A stretch of 64,000 bases of DNA from Achromobacter veterisilvae (GCF_900496975.1 NZ_UFQC01000007.1:1-64000); one strand, 5' to 3'. Positions 7,595 through 17,603 are shown, numbered from the stretch's first letter. The notes: generated by a model from the letters alone, not told the origin. A program made the numbers and translations.

Positions 7595-9181
7595 CTACTG
7601 CGCCAGCCACTGGGCCGGATCCACAGGAGCGCCACGATGGCGAATTTCAAAGTATAGGCCGGATTCCACTTGGCCGCCGGTTGCGCCCACCGTGGCGATC
7701 GTATCGCCACCCGTCACCGAATCTCCCACCCGTTTGAGCAGGCTTTGGTTGTAAGCATAGACCGTCAGGTACTGCTGCCCATGGTCCACAATGATGAGGT
7801 TGCCGAAGCCGCGCAGCCAATCGGCGTAGACCACGGTGCCCGGGGCCACCACCTTGACCGGCGTGCCCTCGGGCGCGCGCAGCACCACCCCGCGCCAGAC
7901 GCCGCCGTCCGGGCGGTCGACCCCGAAACGGCCCTGCACCTGGCCGCGCACCGGCATGGCCAGGCCGTGGCGCAGGCCGTTGCCGCCGCCGGCCGGCGCG
8001 GCGCGCGCGGTCTGCTGGGCCGGTTCGCTGTGGGTTGAAGCGGGTTTTTCCTGCGCGGGCTCCGCCTTGGGGGGCGGTTCCGCGGGTTTGGCGGCAGGCG
8101 CCTCGCCGGGCGAGACCAGGCGGGACTGCCTTTGCTCGGCCGGACGCAGCCCGGCGGAGTCCGGATCGGCCACGGCGACGGGCCCGCGGCCCTGGCGCGA
8201 GGCCGCCTCGACCTGCTCGCGGGCCTGGGCCGCCTCGCGGGCGTCCCGGGCGTCGCGTTCGCGCCGCGCGCTGTCCGCGGCGACCTTGCGGTCGGCCTCG
8301 GCCTTCTTGCGGGCGTCCTCGGCGCGGCGCTCGGTTTCGGCGCGCTTGCGGGCCTCTTCGGCGGCGCGGCGCGCCTCTTCCGCCTTGCGGGCCTCTTCGG
8401 CCTTCCTGCGCGCCTCTTCGGCCTTGCGGGCTTCCTCGATCTGCTTGGCGATGGCCGCGTCCAGGTCGGTGATGAGGCGGGACAGGCGCTGGTCGTCGCG
8501 CCCCAGCTTGCTGGCTTCGGCCCGCTGGGCGGCGATCTGGCCTTCCAGCCGCGCCAGGAGCGTGGCGCGCTCCTTTTGCTGCCCGACCAGCGCGGTTTTC
8601 TGTTCGGTGGTTTCGGCCACGACTTTTTCGATCTCGGCGCGCCGGGCGTCGGCGCGCCCCTGGAGGGCGGCCAGGCGGTCGATGTCCGCCCTCAGGGCCT
8701 TCACGGCGGCGGCCCGGGCCTGCGAAACGTAATCCAGATAGCCCAGGTTGCGTCCCAGCACCTGGGGATCGTCGCCGGACAGCAGGGCCGTCCAGGGCGA
8801 CAGGCCGCTGGTGTACTGGGTGCGGAGCTGTTCGGCCAGTTCGGTGCGGCGCTTGGCCAGCACGGCCTGCTGCGCGTCGATCTGCTTTTCCAGCCCGGCC
8901 AGGTCCACCTGGGCCTGGCGGTTGGCCTCGGCCAGTTCCCGCAGGCGCAGGTTGATCCCGGAAATGGCCGATTCCGACTGTTTGAGCGCGTCGGCCGCTT
9001 CCTTGCGGGCGGCCTCGCGGTCATCGATCTCCTTTTGCAGGTTCTCGATGCGGCCGCGCAGGGCGGCCTGCTGCTTTTCGGCGTCGGACTGGCGGCCGGC
9101 GAGGTCATTCGGCGCGGCGCCGGCCGGCAACGCCCCACCGGCCAGCATGACCGCCAACAACAACCCCGCCGCGCGACACAT
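7595..9181 (-). CDS. envC: EnvC-like murein hydrolase activator (degenerate LytM/M23 domain)
   Basis: The 528-residue protein has a signal peptide (about 1-22, ending near PAGAA), a long coiled coil (about 25-260), a charged Ala/Glu/Arg/Lys-rich linker (about 265-400) and a C-terminal LytM domain (about 410-528). Zinc-peptidase M23 enzymes use HxxxD and HxH. Here the matching positions read GRFGVDRPDG, VYAYN and LYFEIR, so the metal histidines are missing. That matches EnvC, which activates periplasmic amidases at the division septum instead of cutting peptidoglycan. The start ATG 9181 gives a clean signal peptide. It sits 25 bp after gpmA and before a periplasmic protease. Confidence 0.85.
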   Translation of the reverse strand: MCRAAGLLLAVMLAGGALPAGAAPNDLAGRQSDAEKQQAALRGRIENLQKEIDDREAARKEAADALKQSESAISGINLRLRELAEANRQAQVDLAGLEKQIDAQQAVLAKRRTELAEQLRTQYTSGLSPWTALLSGDDPQVLGRNLGYLDYVSQARAAAVKALRADIDRLAALQGRADARRAEIEKVVAETTEQKTALVGQQKERATLLARLEGQIAAQRAEASKLGRDDQRLSRLITDLDAAIAKQIEEARKAEEARRKAEEARKAEEARRAAEEARKRAETERRAEDARKKAEADRKVAADSARRERDARDAREAAQAREQVEAASRQGRGPVAVADPDSAGLRPAEQRQSRLVSPGEAPAAKPAEPPPKAEPAQEKPASTHSEPAQQTARAAPAGGGNGLRHGLAMPVRGQVQGRFGVDRPDGGVWRGVVLRAPEGTPVKVVAPGTVVYADWLRGFGNLIIVDHGQQYLTVYAYNQSLLKRVGDSVTGGDTIATVGATGGQVESGLYFEIRHRGAPVDPAQWLAQ

Positions 9182-9206
9182 GGAAATATCAGTCCTTCTC
9201 AGGATG

Positions 9207-9959
9207 TCAGTCCTTCTTGGCCTTGCCCTGGGCGGCCACGGCCGCCATGGCCGCCTCGATCTCGGCGGCATCGCCCAGATAATAGTGGCGGATGGGGCGC
9301 AGGTCATCATCCAATTCGTACACCAGCGGCTGGCCGGTGGGAATGTTCAGGTTGACGATGTCGTCGTCGGACACGTTGTCCAGGTGCTTGATCAGGGCGC
9401 GCAGGCTGTTGCCGTGGGCGGCGATGAGCACCTTGCGGCCCGAACGGATGGCCGGAGCGATGGATTCGTTCCAGAACGGCAGCACGCGGGCCACGGTGTC
9501 CTTCAGGCATTCGGTGGCCGGCAGCTCGCCGGCCGGGATGCGGGCGTAGCGGCTGTCGAAACGCGGATGGCGCTCGTCGTCCAGCGACAGCGGTTCCGGG
9601 GCGATCGCATAGGCGCGGCGCCAGATCAGCACTTGCTCGTCGCCGTACTTGGCCGCGGTCTCGGCCTTGTTCAGGCCCTGCAGCGCGCCGTAGTGGCGTT
9701 CGTTCAGGCGCCAGTTGATGCCCACGGGGGTGTACATGGCGTCCATGGCGTCCAGGGCGATCCACAGGGTGCGGATGGCGCGCTTGAGCACCGAGGAGTA
9801 GGCCAGGTCGAAGGTGTAGCCTTCTTTCTTGAGGAGTTCGCCCGCCTTGCGGGCCTGTTCGCGGCCGGTGTCGGTGAGGTCGACGTCGGTCCAGCCCGTG
9901 AAGCGGTTTTCCAGGTTCCACTGGCTTTCGCCGTGGCGCATCAGAACAAGTTTATGCAT
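9207..9959 (-). CDS. gpmA: 2,3-bisphosphoglycerate-dependent phosphoglycerate mutase
   Basis: This 250-residue cytosolic enzyme interconverts 3- and 2-phosphoglycerate in glycolysis and gluconeogenesis. The phosphohistidine motif [12 protein letters not shown] places His9 as the transferred-phosphate residue. [12 protein letters not shown], the [10 protein letters not shown] segment and the [10 protein letters not shown] block with the second histidine are all typical of GpmA and not of the cofactor-independent type. The length is normal. It is the first gene of a minus-strand string with the EnvC-like gene, ctpA and moeB, and is divergent from yibN. Confidence 0.95.
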   Translation of the reverse strand: MHKLVLMRHGESQWNLENRFTGWTDVDLTDTGREQARKAGELLKKEGYTFDLAYSSVLKRAIRTLWIALDAMDAMYTPVGINWRLNERHYGALQGLNKAETAAKYGDEQVLIWRRAYAIAPEPLSLDDERHPRFDSRYARIPAGELPATECLKDTVARVLPFWNESIAPAIRSGRKVLIAAHGNSLRALIKHLDNVSDDDIVNLNIPTGQPLVYELDDDLRPIRHYYLGDAAEIEAAMAAVAAQGKAKKD

Positions 9960-10129
9960 GGTTTGGCGCGGATTTGCCGCGGGTTAAAGTTGGAAAATGG
10001 TCAGGGAATGCGCTCATTTTATAATTGAGTGATTTTGCCCTTGATTTTGCCCTGGCGCACCCGCCCATTTCGGTGGGGCTTCCCAGGGTTCGCCGATACC
10101 AGGCTAGCCGCCGCTCTTCAGGATGCCCC

Positions 10130-10552
10130 GTGGATCTTCTGCAATTCTTGCTCGATAAAAACAACATCTTCATTGTCGCCGTCGCGGTGGTTTCCGGCGT
10201 CATGCTGGCGATCCCCGCCCTGCGCAAGGGCCGTACCGGCTCCGCCGTCAGCACGGGCGAAGCCATCCAGATGGTCAACCAGCGCCAGGCCGTCTGGGTC
10301 GACGTGCGCCCGGCGGAACAGTTCCAGGCCGGCCACATCGCCCAGGCGCGCAACGTGCCGGCGGCCGACCTGGAGCAAAAGGCCGCCTCCCTGCCCAAGA
10401 ACAAGCCGCTGGTCGTGGTGTGCGACAACGGCCGCGATTCCGCCCGCGCCGCCGCAAAGCTGCGCGCGCAGGGCTTCGCCGACGCGGTGCCGCTGGAAGG
10501 CGGCATGCGCGCCTGGGCGGCCGCCAGCCTGCCGGTGACCCAGAAGGGTTGA
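10130..10552 (+). CDS. yibN: YibN-like membrane-anchored rhodanese
   Basis: Start GTG 10130 gives a 140-residue protein with one N-terminal transmembrane helix (about 10-28) and a cytosolic rhodanese domain (about 45-130). The active-site loop is CDNGRDSA, with the cysteine that carries persulfide sulfur. An open frame extends 35 codons upstream but has no family features, and the GTG is followed directly by the anchor sequence typical of YibN. The order yibN-grxC-secB-gpsA is conserved in many proteobacteria. It likely supplies sulfur or acts near the membrane protein-export machinery. Confidence 0.85.
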   Translation: MDLLQFLLDKNNIFIVAVAVVSGVMLAIPALRKGRTGSAVSTGEAIQMVNQRQAVWVDVRPAEQFQAGHIAQARNVPAADLEQKAASLPKNKPLVVVCDNGRDSARAAAKLRAQGFADAVPLEGGMRAWAAASLPVTQKG

Positions 10553-10557
10553 ATTTC

Positions 10558-10572
10558 GGGGGCCTCGCCCCC
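10558..10572 (+). terminator. Small GC hairpin between yibN and grxC
   Basis: GGGGGC-CTC-GCCCCC forms a 6-bp stem 5 bp after the yibN stop. No T-run follows, so it is more likely a weak attenuating or stabilising structure within the operon than a full terminator. Confidence 0.3.
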
Positions 10573-10604
10573 ATTTGCCTATTCTTGTACCCACAGGAGC
10601 GCCC

Positions 10605-10862
10605 ATGAACAAAGTCGTCATGTACAGCAAGGACTATTGTCCCTATTGCGCGCGCGCCAAGTCGCTGCTGGAGCAGCGCGGCGTGACGGACCTGGAAATC
10701 ATCCAGATCGACCGGGACCCGGCCCAACGCGACGTCATGATCGAACGCACCGGCCGGCGCACCGTGCCGCAAATCTTCATCGGCGATACCCACGTCGGCG
10801 GTTGCGACGACCTGATGGCGCTGGACCGCTCGGGCGGCCTCGCCCCCATGCTGAACGGCTGA
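10605..10862 (+). CDS. grxC: Glutaredoxin 3
   Basis: This 85-residue glutaredoxin has the dithiol site CPYC at residues 12-15, the cis-proline segment TVPQIFI and the glutathione-binding GGCDDL. It reduces disulfides and mixed glutathione disulfides with glutathione as donor in the cytosol. AGGAG at 10595-10599 fixes the start at ATG 10605. It lies between yibN and secB in a conserved block. Confidence 0.93.
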   Translation: MNKVVMYSKDYCPYCARAKSLLEQRGVTDLEIIQIDRDPAQRDVMIERTGRRTVPQIFIGDTHVGGCDDLMALDRSGGLAPMLNG

Positions 10863-10901
10863 CCGCCCCTCCTTTTTGCCCTCCCACCAACGGAAACACT
10901 C

Positions 10902-11435
10902 ATGGCTGATCAAGACCAAAACACCCAGCAAGAAGGCGGCAACGACGCTCCCTCGTTCAATCTGCAGCGCGTCTACCTGAAAGACCTTTCGCTGGAAATG
11001 CCGAATGCGCCTCACGTCTTCCTGGAGCAAGAAGCGCCCCAGGTCGAAGTGAGCATCACCGTGGGCGGGCAGCGCCTGGCCGAGACCGTGTTCGAAACCA
11101 CGGTCACCGTGACCGTCACCACCCGCGTCAACGACAAGGTCGTGTACCTGGTCGAAGGCACGCAAGCCGGCATCTTCGAGGCCGCCAATATCCCCGAAGA
11201 GCAGCTCGACCCGCTGCTGGGCATCGTCTGCCCGACCATGCTGTACCCGTACCTGCGCGCCAACATCGCCGACGCGATCACCCGCACGTCGATGCCGCCG
11301 CTGCACCTGACCGAAGTGAACTTCCAGGCCCTGTACGAACAGCGCCTGGCCGAACTGCAGCAACAGCAGAACCCGGCCAACGGCAACGGCAGCGATTCCG
11401 GCATCATCCTGCCCCCCGGCGCGACCCGCCAGTAA
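10902..11435 (+). CDS. secB: Protein-export chaperone SecB
   Basis: SecB is a cytosolic homotetrameric chaperone that keeps preproteins unfolded and delivers them to SecA. The 177-residue protein has the family core from about residue 18 to 150: [19 protein letters not shown], the beta-rich [10 protein letters not shown] stretch and FPYLR-like [13 protein letters not shown]. The C-terminal tail is Gln/Asn-rich and variable. Length and order (grxC-secB-gpsA) are canonical. Confidence 0.95.
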   Translation: MADQDQNTQQEGGNDAPSFNLQRVYLKDLSLEMPNAPHVFLEQEAPQVEVSITVGGQRLAETVFETTVTVTVTTRVNDKVVYLVEGTQAGIFEAANIPEEQLDPLLGIVCPTMLYPYLRANIADAITRTSMPPLHLTEVNFQALYEQRLAELQQQQNPANGNGSDSGIILPPGATRQ

Positions 11436-11453
11436 GCCTGCCGCGGCGCCCCA

Positions 11454-12533
11454 ATGGAAATCGCCCCCCTGCCGCCGCTGCGCGTCGCTATCCTGGGTGC
11501 GGGGAGTTGGGGCACCGCGCTGGCGGCGGCCGCCAGCCGCCGCCATGCCACCCGGCTCTGGGCGCGCGACGCCGCGCAGGCGGCCGACATGGCCGCCACG
11601 CATGAAAACGCGCGCTACCTGCCTGGCATCCCCTTGCCCCAGGCATTGAGCATCTCCTCCGATCTCGACGCCACGCTGCGCAGCCTGCAAGACGAAGGCG
11701 CGCAACGCCTCATCGTGCTGGGCGTGCCCGTGGCCGGCCTGACCGCCCTTTGCGGCGAACTGTCCCGCCGGCTGCCCGCGCTGGGATTGCAGGACACCCC
11801 TATCGTCTGGACGTGCAAGGGCTTCGAAGCCGACACGGCCAGGCTGCCCCACGAAATCATGCGCGAGGCCCTGCCCGGCGCAACCGGCGGCGCCCTGTCC
11901 GGCCCGTCGTTCGCGCGCGAAGTCGCGCAGGGCCTGCCCGTGGCGCTGACCGTGGCCAGCGACAGCGCCGCGTTGCGCGCCGCCACCACGGCCGCCTTCC
12001 ATGGCGCGGCGCTGCGCGTCTACGCCAGCACCGACCTGGTCGGCGTGGAGGTGGGCGGCGCGCTGAAGAACGTCATCGCGGTCGCCTGCGGCATCTGCGA
12101 AGGCCTTGGCCTGGGCACCAACGCCCGCGCCGCGCTGATCACCCGCGGCCTGGCCGAAATGACCCGCTTCGGCGTGGCCCTGGGCGCGCAGGCCGAAACC
12201 TTCGCCGGCCTGACGGGCCTTGGCGACCTGGTGCTGACCGCCACCGGCGAACTGTCGCGCAACCGCCGTGTCGGCCTGGAGATCGGCGCCGGCCGCAAGC
12301 TGGCCGACATCCTGGCCAGCGGCATCACGGCCGAAGGCGTGCGCTGCGCCCGCGCCGCCCTGGAACGCGCGCGCGCCATCGGCGTGGAACTGCCGATCAC
12401 CGACGCCGTCTGCGCCGTGCTGTTCGACGGAGTGGCCCCCATGACGGCCGTCTCCGCCCTGCTTGCCCGGGACGCCCGCTACGAAAGCGCGGCCGGCCTG
12501 CCGGACGACCCGCCGGACGGCCGGACCCACTGA
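11454..12533 (+). CDS. gpsA: Glycerol-3-phosphate dehydrogenase [NAD(P)+]
   Basis: The 359-residue enzyme reduces dihydroxyacetone phosphate to sn-glycerol-3-phosphate, the backbone precursor of phospholipids. The N-terminal dinucleotide fold carries [10 protein letters not shown] near residues 16-25. The catalytic lysine is in the [13 protein letters not shown] block near 200, and [23 protein letters not shown] follows. The start is 18 bp after secB, and the C-terminal tail is slightly longer than in E. coli. Confidence 0.95.
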   Translation: MEIAPLPPLRVAILGAGSWGTALAAAASRRHATRLWARDAAQAADMAATHENARYLPGIPLPQALSISSDLDATLRSLQDEGAQRLIVLGVPVAGLTALCGELSRRLPALGLQDTPIVWTCKGFEADTARLPHEIMREALPGATGGALSGPSFAREVAQGLPVALTVASDSAALRAATTAAFHGAALRVYASTDLVGVEVGGALKNVIAVACGICEGLGLGTNARAALITRGLAEMTRFGVALGAQAETFAGLTGLGDLVLTATGELSRNRRVGLEIGAGRKLADILASGITAEGVRCARAALERARAIGVELPITDAVCAVLFDGVAPMTAVSALLARDARYESAAGLPDDPPDGRTH

Positions 12534-12575
12534 CCAACGACAAGACACCACGCCCCCACCGAGGAGACATCCTTC

Positions 12576-13568
12576 ATGACGCAAACCCGCAAGTTCCGGG
12601 TCGGCCAACTGCTACGCGGCCTGTGCCTCAGCCTGGCCGCGATCCTGCCCGCCACCGCCCATGCCGACTGGCCCGACCGCCCGATCCACATGGTCGTGCC
12701 GTTCCCGCCGGGGTCCTCGCCCGACATCCTGGCGCGCACGATCTCGGAACCGCTGTCCCAGGCGCTCGGCCAGCCCATCGTGATCGACAACAAGCCGGGC
12801 GCGGGCGGCAACATCGGCACCCGCATCGTGGCGCAGGCCAAGCCGGACGGCTATACGCTGCTGTATACGATCAACGGCCCGCTGGTCACCGCGCCCACGC
12901 TCTATAAGAAGACGCTGGGCTACGACCCGCTGCGCGACCTGGCGCCCGTATCGCTGGTGGGCACCAGCCCCAACGTGCTGGTCGTGCCGGCCAGCCTGGG
13001 AGTCGACAACGTCCAGGACTTCGTCAAACTGGTGAAGGGCCGGGGCAATTCGCTGAACTACGGCTCCGTGGGCCCGGGCAGCTCGGCCCACCTGGCAATG
13101 GAGATGTTCAAGGAAAGCGCGGGCGTCGACCTGGCGCACATTCCCTATTCCGGCTTTCCGCAGGTGATCACCGCCATCATCGGCGGCGACGTCCAGGCCG
13201 GCTTCATGGTGCCCGCCATCGCCGCGCCCCAGGCGCGCGACGGCAAGGTGAAACTGCTGGCCGTGACCAGCCTGCAGCCCAGCGACGCGCTGCCGGGCGT
13301 TCCGACCATGGCGTCCCAGGGCTACCCGGACTTCGAGGCCATCTCGTGGAACGCCGTGCTGGTCCCCGCTGGCACGCCCGCCCCCATCGTCGAGCGGCTC
13401 AACAGCGAACTGGCGCGCATCATCGACAGCGAAGCCGTGCGCAAGCAACTGGCGTTGCAATACTTCACGCCCGCGCCCTCCACGCCGGAAGCCCTGACCG
13501 CCCGCATCAAGAATGAAAAGGCGCGCTGGGACCAGGTGATCGAAAAGCTGAAGCTGTCGCTGGATTGA
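12576..13568 (+). CDS. Bug-family periplasmic substrate-binding protein
   Basis: This is a 330-residue TctC/Bug protein with a signal peptide (about 1-28, ending TAHA) after a strong GAGGAGA ribosome site. Family markers include DWPDRPIHMVVPFPPGSSPD, the IDNKPGAGGNIG loop and a late AGTPAPIVERLN segment. Bug proteins bind carboxylic acids and related ligands for tripartite tricarboxylate transporters. No TctA or TctB membrane partner is nearby, as is common for the expanded Bug families of Bordetella relatives, so the ligand and transporter are unknown. It follows gpsA by 42 bp. Its 3' side holds dyad repeats. Confidence 0.85.
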   Translation: MTQTRKFRVGQLLRGLCLSLAAILPATAHADWPDRPIHMVVPFPPGSSPDILARTISEPLSQALGQPIVIDNKPGAGGNIGTRIVAQAKPDGYTLLYTINGPLVTAPTLYKKTLGYDPLRDLAPVSLVGTSPNVLVVPASLGVDNVQDFVKLVKGRGNSLNYGSVGPGSSAHLAMEMFKESAGVDLAHIPYSGFPQVITAIIGGDVQAGFMVPAIAAPQARDGKVKLLAVTSLQPSDALPGVPTMASQGYPDFEAISWNAVLVPAGTPAPIVERLNSELARIIDSEAVRKQLALQYFTPAPSTPEALTARIKNEKARWDQVIEKLKLSLD

Positions 13569-13589
13569 GGGGGGGAACGTCTTTCCCTG

Positions 13590-13687
13590 GGTGCCTGACA
13601 CTCGGGGAGGCTACACCTTCCACCGGTGTCTGACACCCGAGGAGACAAGCTTCGGCTTGCACCGGCGTTTCAGGGGTGTCAGACACC
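13590..13687. repeat. Dyad doublet between convergent genes
   Basis: Exact dyads at 13625-13637 (central T) and 13675-13687 (central A) are separated by a 37-nt spacer that itself contains the hairpin CAAGC-TTCG-GCTTG. A degenerate copy, GGTGCCTGACACT, lies at 13590-13602. The set sits between the convergent Bug gene and trmL. Confidence 0.85.
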
Positions 13688-13774
13688 TGCATTGCACTGT
13701 CTGCCCACGGCAGCATGGGTTGCGCGCGCTGGATACTTGAGTTCTTCCTTAAGAACTCTCGCGCTCCACCCATC

Positions 13775-14245
13775 CTACACCCCGCCTTCGTACCCCTGCT
13801 GGCGCCAGGCCTCGAATACCGTCACCGCGACGGCGTTGGACAGGTTCAGGCTGCGCTGGCCGGCGCGCATCGGCAGCCGCAGCCGCTGCTGGGGCGGGAA
13901 CATCGCCTGGTGTTCCTCCGACAGCCCGGCCGTTTCGCGGCCGAACACGAACACGTCGCCCGGCTTGAAGCCGATGTCCGCCACGCTGCGTTGCGCGTGC
14001 GTGGTCAGCGCATAGATATTGGACGGCGCGGCGCCCGTATCGGCCAGGGCCTCTTGCAGCGTATCGTGCACCCGGACCGGCTGCCATTCGTGGTAATCCA
14101 GCCCGGCGCGGCGCATGCGGGCGTCATCCAGTTCGAAACCCAGCGGGCGCACCAGATGCAATTGGGCGCCCGTATTGGCGCACAGGCGGATGGCGTTGCC
14201 GGTATTGGGCGGGATCTCGGGGCAGACGAGGATGACGTGGAACAT
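13775..14245 (-). CDS. trmL: tRNA (cytidine/uridine-34 2'-O)-methyltransferase TrmL
   Basis: The 156-residue SPOUT-class enzyme methylates the wobble ribose of tRNA-Leu isoacceptors with S-adenosylmethionine. Family motifs are visible: [19 protein letters not shown] at the N-terminus, VFGRETAGL in the middle, and [18 protein letters not shown] forming the SAM-binding trefoil knot. The length is typical. It is convergent with the Bug gene and follows comF on the same strand. Confidence 0.93.
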   Translation of the reverse strand: MFHVILVCPEIPPNTGNAIRLCANTGAQLHLVRPLGFELDDARMRRAGLDYHEWQPVRVHDTLQEALADTGAAPSNIYALTTHAQRSVADIGFKPGDVFVFGRETAGLSEEHQAMFPPQQRLRLPMRAGQRSLNLSNAVAVTVFEAWRQQGYEGGV

Positions 14246-14317
14246 GGCGGATGGAGTTCGGCTTGCGGCGCAGATGGCCGTATGGCGGGATTGTCGCCGA
14301 TTTGCCGCCGGGCCGGC

Positions 14318-15013
14318 TCAGGGGGTGCGCGCCGCCACCAGCACCGTGACGCTCGCCGCCCCCGCGGCCAGCAGCGCGGCGGCGGCGGCATCGGCCGTGC
14401 TGCCCGTCGTCATGACGTCGTCCACTACGGCCACGTGCCGGCCCGACACCCCGCCCGCGCAGGCAAACAGGCCGACCGCGCCGCGCCGGCGGGCGCGCCG
14501 GCTTCTGCCGGTCTGGCGCGGCGCCTCGCGCCGCCGCAACAGCACGCCGCGCGCCAGGGGCAGCGCCAGTTCCGCCGCCAGGCTGCGGGCGATTTCGGCG
14601 GCCGGATTCATGCCGCGCCGGCGCAGCGAGGCCCGGCTGGCGGGGATGGGCACCAGCAGGACGCCGGCGGGCAAGGGGCCGTCGCGGGCGACGGCGGCCG
14701 CCATCAACCGGGCGAGCACGGGCGCCATGCCGAGCCGCAGCCGGGCCTTCAGCATCAGGATCAGCGCATCGGCGGGCGGTGCGTAGTCGAAAGCCGCCAC
14801 CGTGCGCGCGAAGGACCGAGGCGCCCCCAGGCAGGCGGCGCAGCACGGGGCGCCCCGGGGCAGGCACAGGGCGCAGCGAGGACAGCGCGGCCGGGCGGCC
14901 GGCCCGGCGGCGAGAATGTCGGCCTCGCAGCCCGGGCAGAGCCGGGCTCCGGCCACCCGCGCGCCGCACAAGGGGCAGTCGCAGCCGATCCGGGACAGCA
15001 GCAGCCGCCCCAT
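14318..15013 (-). CDS. comF: ComF-family amidophosphoribosyltransferase-like protein
   Basis: The 231-residue protein starts with a cysteine-rich zinc region (CPLCG, CPGC, CPRC, CCAAC within residues 10-60) and ends with a phosphoribosyltransferase domain whose PRPP loop reads VVDDVMTTGST near 190-200. ComF proteins help single-stranded DNA uptake in competent bacteria. ATG 15013 puts the zinc region at the usual distance; ATG 15067 would add 18 residues of unlikely sequence. It is divergent from the bioC-like gene. dprA, another transformation gene, lies at 56.9 kb. Confidence 0.82.
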   Translation of the reverse strand: MGRLLLSRIGCDCPLCGARVAGARLCPGCEADILAAGPAARPRCPRCALCLPRGAPCCAACLGAPRSFARTVAAFDYAPPADALILMLKARLRLGMAPVLARLMAAAVARDGPLPAGVLLVPIPASRASLRRRGMNPAAEIARSLAAELALPLARGVLLRRREAPRQTGRSRRARRRGAVGLFACAGGVSGRHVAVVDDVMTTGSTADAAAAALLAAGAASVTVLVAARTP

Positions 15014-15118
15014 GGCCCGTAGGGACAATCGGGGCCCGCGGCCGGGATGCGCAATAATGGATGCCATTCCCCATGAAACCATGATCCGCTCCGCCACGAA
15101 GGCGCGGGCGCGACCGAA

Positions 15119-16054
15119 ATGTCCCTGCCAGAACCCGCAACGCTCCCCTCCCTGCCCATCGTCGGCGCCGACGTGCCCAGGCAGTTCGCCCGCCGCGGCG
15201 ACCTGTCCGGCGCCCAGTTCCTGTACGGAGAAATCGCCCGCCGCATGCTGGGCCGGCTGCAATACATCCGCATACAGCCCCAGGCCATGCTGGACGCGGG
15301 CTGCGGCGCGGGCGACAACCTGGCGCTGCTGCGCGAACGCTATCCCGAAGCCGCCTATACCGGGCTGGACAATTGCGCCCCGCTGCTGGACCTGGCGCGC
15401 AAGCGCCATGCGCCGGCCGGCCTGTCCGCCTGGATCGGCAAGCTGGCCCGCCGCGGCCCGGCCGCCCCGGTCTTCGTGGAGGCCGACCTGGCGGATACCG
15501 GGCTGCCGCCCGAATCGCTGGAACTGGTGTGGTCCAATCTGGCCATGCACTGGCACCGCGCCCCGCACGCCGTGCTGGCGGAATGGCGCCGCGTCCTTAA
15601 AGTGGGCGGGCTGGCCATGTTCTCCTGTCTGGGGCCGGCCACCTTGCGCGAACTGCGCCAGGCCCTGGCCGACGCCGGCCTGCGCACGGCCACGCCGTCC
15701 TTCGTGGACATGCACGACTTCGGCGACCTGCTGGTGGAAAACGGCTTTGCCGACCCGGTCATGGACCAGGAGATCCTGACCCTGACCTACCGCAGTCCCG
15801 AAAAACTGCTGGAGGACGTGCGTGCGCTGGGCGGAAACCCCGCCGAGGGCCGCCGGGGCGGGCTGGTGGGCCGGGATTGGCGCGACCGCCTGTGCGCCGC
15901 GCTGGAAGCGCAGCGCAGGCCGGACGGCGTCATCGCCCTGAGCATCGAAGTGGCCTACGGCCATGCCTGGCGCGCCGCCGCGCGCCGCACGACGGCCGGC
16001 GAAACCCACCTGTCCGTCAGCGCGATCGGCGGCCGGCACCGCGGGAACCCCTGA
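15119..16054 (+). CDS. bioC: BioC-like SAM-dependent methyltransferase
   Basis: This 311-residue class I methyltransferase has the SAM motif LDAGCGAGDNLALL near residues 59-72, the acidic motif II region ending GLDNCAPLLDLA, and SNLAMHWHRAP near motif IV. These features, and the N-terminal VRRQFARR-like segment (here PRQFARRGDLS), resemble BioC, which methylates malonyl-ACP to start pimelate synthesis. It is somewhat longer than typical BioC because of an insertion near 100-125 and a C-terminal extension. No other biotin gene is nearby, so the specific role is a family-level inference. Confidence 0.7.
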   Translation: MSLPEPATLPSLPIVGADVPRQFARRGDLSGAQFLYGEIARRMLGRLQYIRIQPQAMLDAGCGAGDNLALLRERYPEAAYTGLDNCAPLLDLARKRHAPAGLSAWIGKLARRGPAAPVFVEADLADTGLPPESLELVWSNLAMHWHRAPHAVLAEWRRVLKVGGLAMFSCLGPATLRELRQALADAGLRTATPSFVDMHDFGDLLVENGFADPVMDQEILTLTYRSPEKLLEDVRALGGNPAEGRRGGLVGRDWRDRLCAALEAQRRPDGVIALSIEVAYGHAWRAAARRTTAGETHLSVSAIGGRHRGNP

Positions 16055-16079
16055 AGCCGGGCCCCCGGGGATACCGGCC

Positions 16080-17324
16080 CTAGTGCAGGCGCTCGGGCAG
16101 CGGCACGCTGACCCCGGGCTCCGAGGCCCGCAGAGGCTGCATGGGTTCGGAGGTGGCCCGGATGCGGCGCCGCAGGACCGCCGTGGGTTCGGCGGGCGCG
16201 GCCGCGCCCGCGGCCACGCCGCGCCATGCGTTCGACATGGCTTCCACGACCAGCGGCAGGTCGCGCAGGCGGTGGAACTGGCTGCGCAGCCAGCGCGAAT
16301 CGTTGCCGCTGCGCAGGGATTCGTCGCGCAGGGCCGCGATCATGTCGCCGGTGCCCAGTTCTTCGGCCACCGGCATCAGGCGCTGGAACAGCGCCCGCAG
16401 GTGGTCCATCAGGCGCAGGCGCTGGCCGTCAGGCGTCACGTAGCTGCCCTGCAGGCCGAAGCGGCAGGCCTGGAAGTGGTTGCTGCGGTAGGACAGCCAG
16501 GCGCTGTCGCTGGGATCGTCCTCGCGCATCAGCAGCACCGCCAGGGCCTGGGCGAACGCCGCGATCTGGCAGGCCCGCTCGACCGTCAGCGGCGTGTCGC
16601 AGACGCGGATCTCGACCGTGCCGAATTCCGGCTTGGGGCGGATGTCCCAGTACAGGTCCTTGATGCTCTCGGCCAGGCCATAGGCGCGCAACTGGGCCAG
16701 GTGCGCCTCGAACTGGTACCAGTCCTTCACTTCGGGGGGCATGTGGCCCGCCAGCGGGAAGCTGTTGACCGCATTCAGGCGCGAGCACGAGAACAGTGTG
16801 TCCACGCCCTCGCAGTACGGCGACGAGGCCGACAGCGCGATGAAGTGCGGCACGTAGGGGGACAGGCGGCGCAGCAGTTTGATGGAGTCGTCGCCGCTTT
16901 TGACGCCCAGGTGGATGTGCTGGCCGAAGACAGTAAATTGACGCGCCAGGTAACCATACATTTCGGCCAGGTACTGGAAGCGCGGGGTGTCGGAAATGGA
17001 GCGCTCTTGCCAGCGCATGAAGGGGTGGGCGCCGCCGCCCGCGACCGATACGCCGACGGCGTCCGCCGCCTCGACCAGCGCGTCGCGCATCTCGCGCATT
17101 TCGGCCAGGAGGCCCATGGGGTGCTCGTGCACCGACGAATTCAATTCGATCATCGACCGCGTGATTTCGGGTTTGACGCGGTCTGCGATGGGGTGGTTGG
17201 CCATTTGGGCCAGCAGCTCGTCAGAGGCTGCGGTCAGGTCAAAACTGCGGGGGTCGATCAGTTGCAGCTCGAGCTCGATGCCCAGGGTGTTGGGGGCCGA
17301 CGAAATGAACGGGATCTGTTCCAT
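16080..17324 (-). CDS. ybdK: YbdK-type carboxylate-amine ligase (GCS2 family)
   Basis: The 414-residue protein belongs to the glutamate-cysteine ligase type 2 family: [13 protein letters not shown] at the start, [17 protein letters not shown], the [11 protein letters not shown] segment and [13 protein letters not shown] are all family blocks. YbdK members have weak ATP-dependent carboxylate-amine ligase activity and an uncertain physiological role. Start ATG 17324 is fixed by an AGGAG-type site. The 50 upstream codons that stay open have no family similarity. A GC-rich, dyad-filled 600-bp region lies upstream. Confidence 0.85.
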   Translation of the reverse strand: MEQIPFISSAPNTLGIELELQLIDPRSFDLTAASDELLAQMANHPIADRVKPEITRSMIELNSSVHEHPMGLLAEMREMRDALVEAADAVGVSVAGGGAHPFMRWQERSISDTPRFQYLAEMYGYLARQFTVFGQHIHLGVKSGDDSIKLLRRLSPYVPHFIALSASSPYCEGVDTLFSCSRLNAVNSFPLAGHMPPEVKDWYQFEAHLAQLRAYGLAESIKDLYWDIRPKPEFGTVEIRVCDTPLTVERACQIAAFAQALAVLLMREDDPSDSAWLSYRSNHFQACRFGLQGSYVTPDGQRLRLMDHLRALFQRLMPVAEELGTGDMIAALRDESLRSGNDSRWLRSQFHRLRDLPLVVEAMSNAWRGVAAGAAAPAEPTAVLRRRIRATSEPMQPLRASEPGVSVPLPERLH

Positions 17325-17603
17325 CTCGGACTCCTTTGAATGTTTGATGAGGGAATGCGCCGTTCGACCTTGAAGCCCGGCAACTTCCCGGGGGGCGCTA
17401 GACGGCGGCTTGTGCATGCATGATAGCCGCAACTTTGTGGCAAAACGATTGAGAATCGTGACATTTATGTGCAACATCGCGAAGCATCCGGTTTTCCCCT
17501 GCGAGAGAAAGTGAGCAAGCGCTTACGACATAGAAACGACGCGGGTTTCCGGCCCGCGCGGTCCGGATGGCCAGTCTGCAAGGGGCTTCCGGAGAGGGGT
17601 GGG

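Noticed and set aside
10020-10025. TATAAT as a promoter -10 between gpmA and yibN
   Set aside because: No acceptable -35 was found at 16-18 bp on either strand, so it was not called.
17445-17459. Possible Fur or other operator ACGATT-GAG-AATCGT upstream of ybdK
   Set aside because: It is only 6-bp arms and does not match the 19-bp Fur consensus; noted as sequence only.
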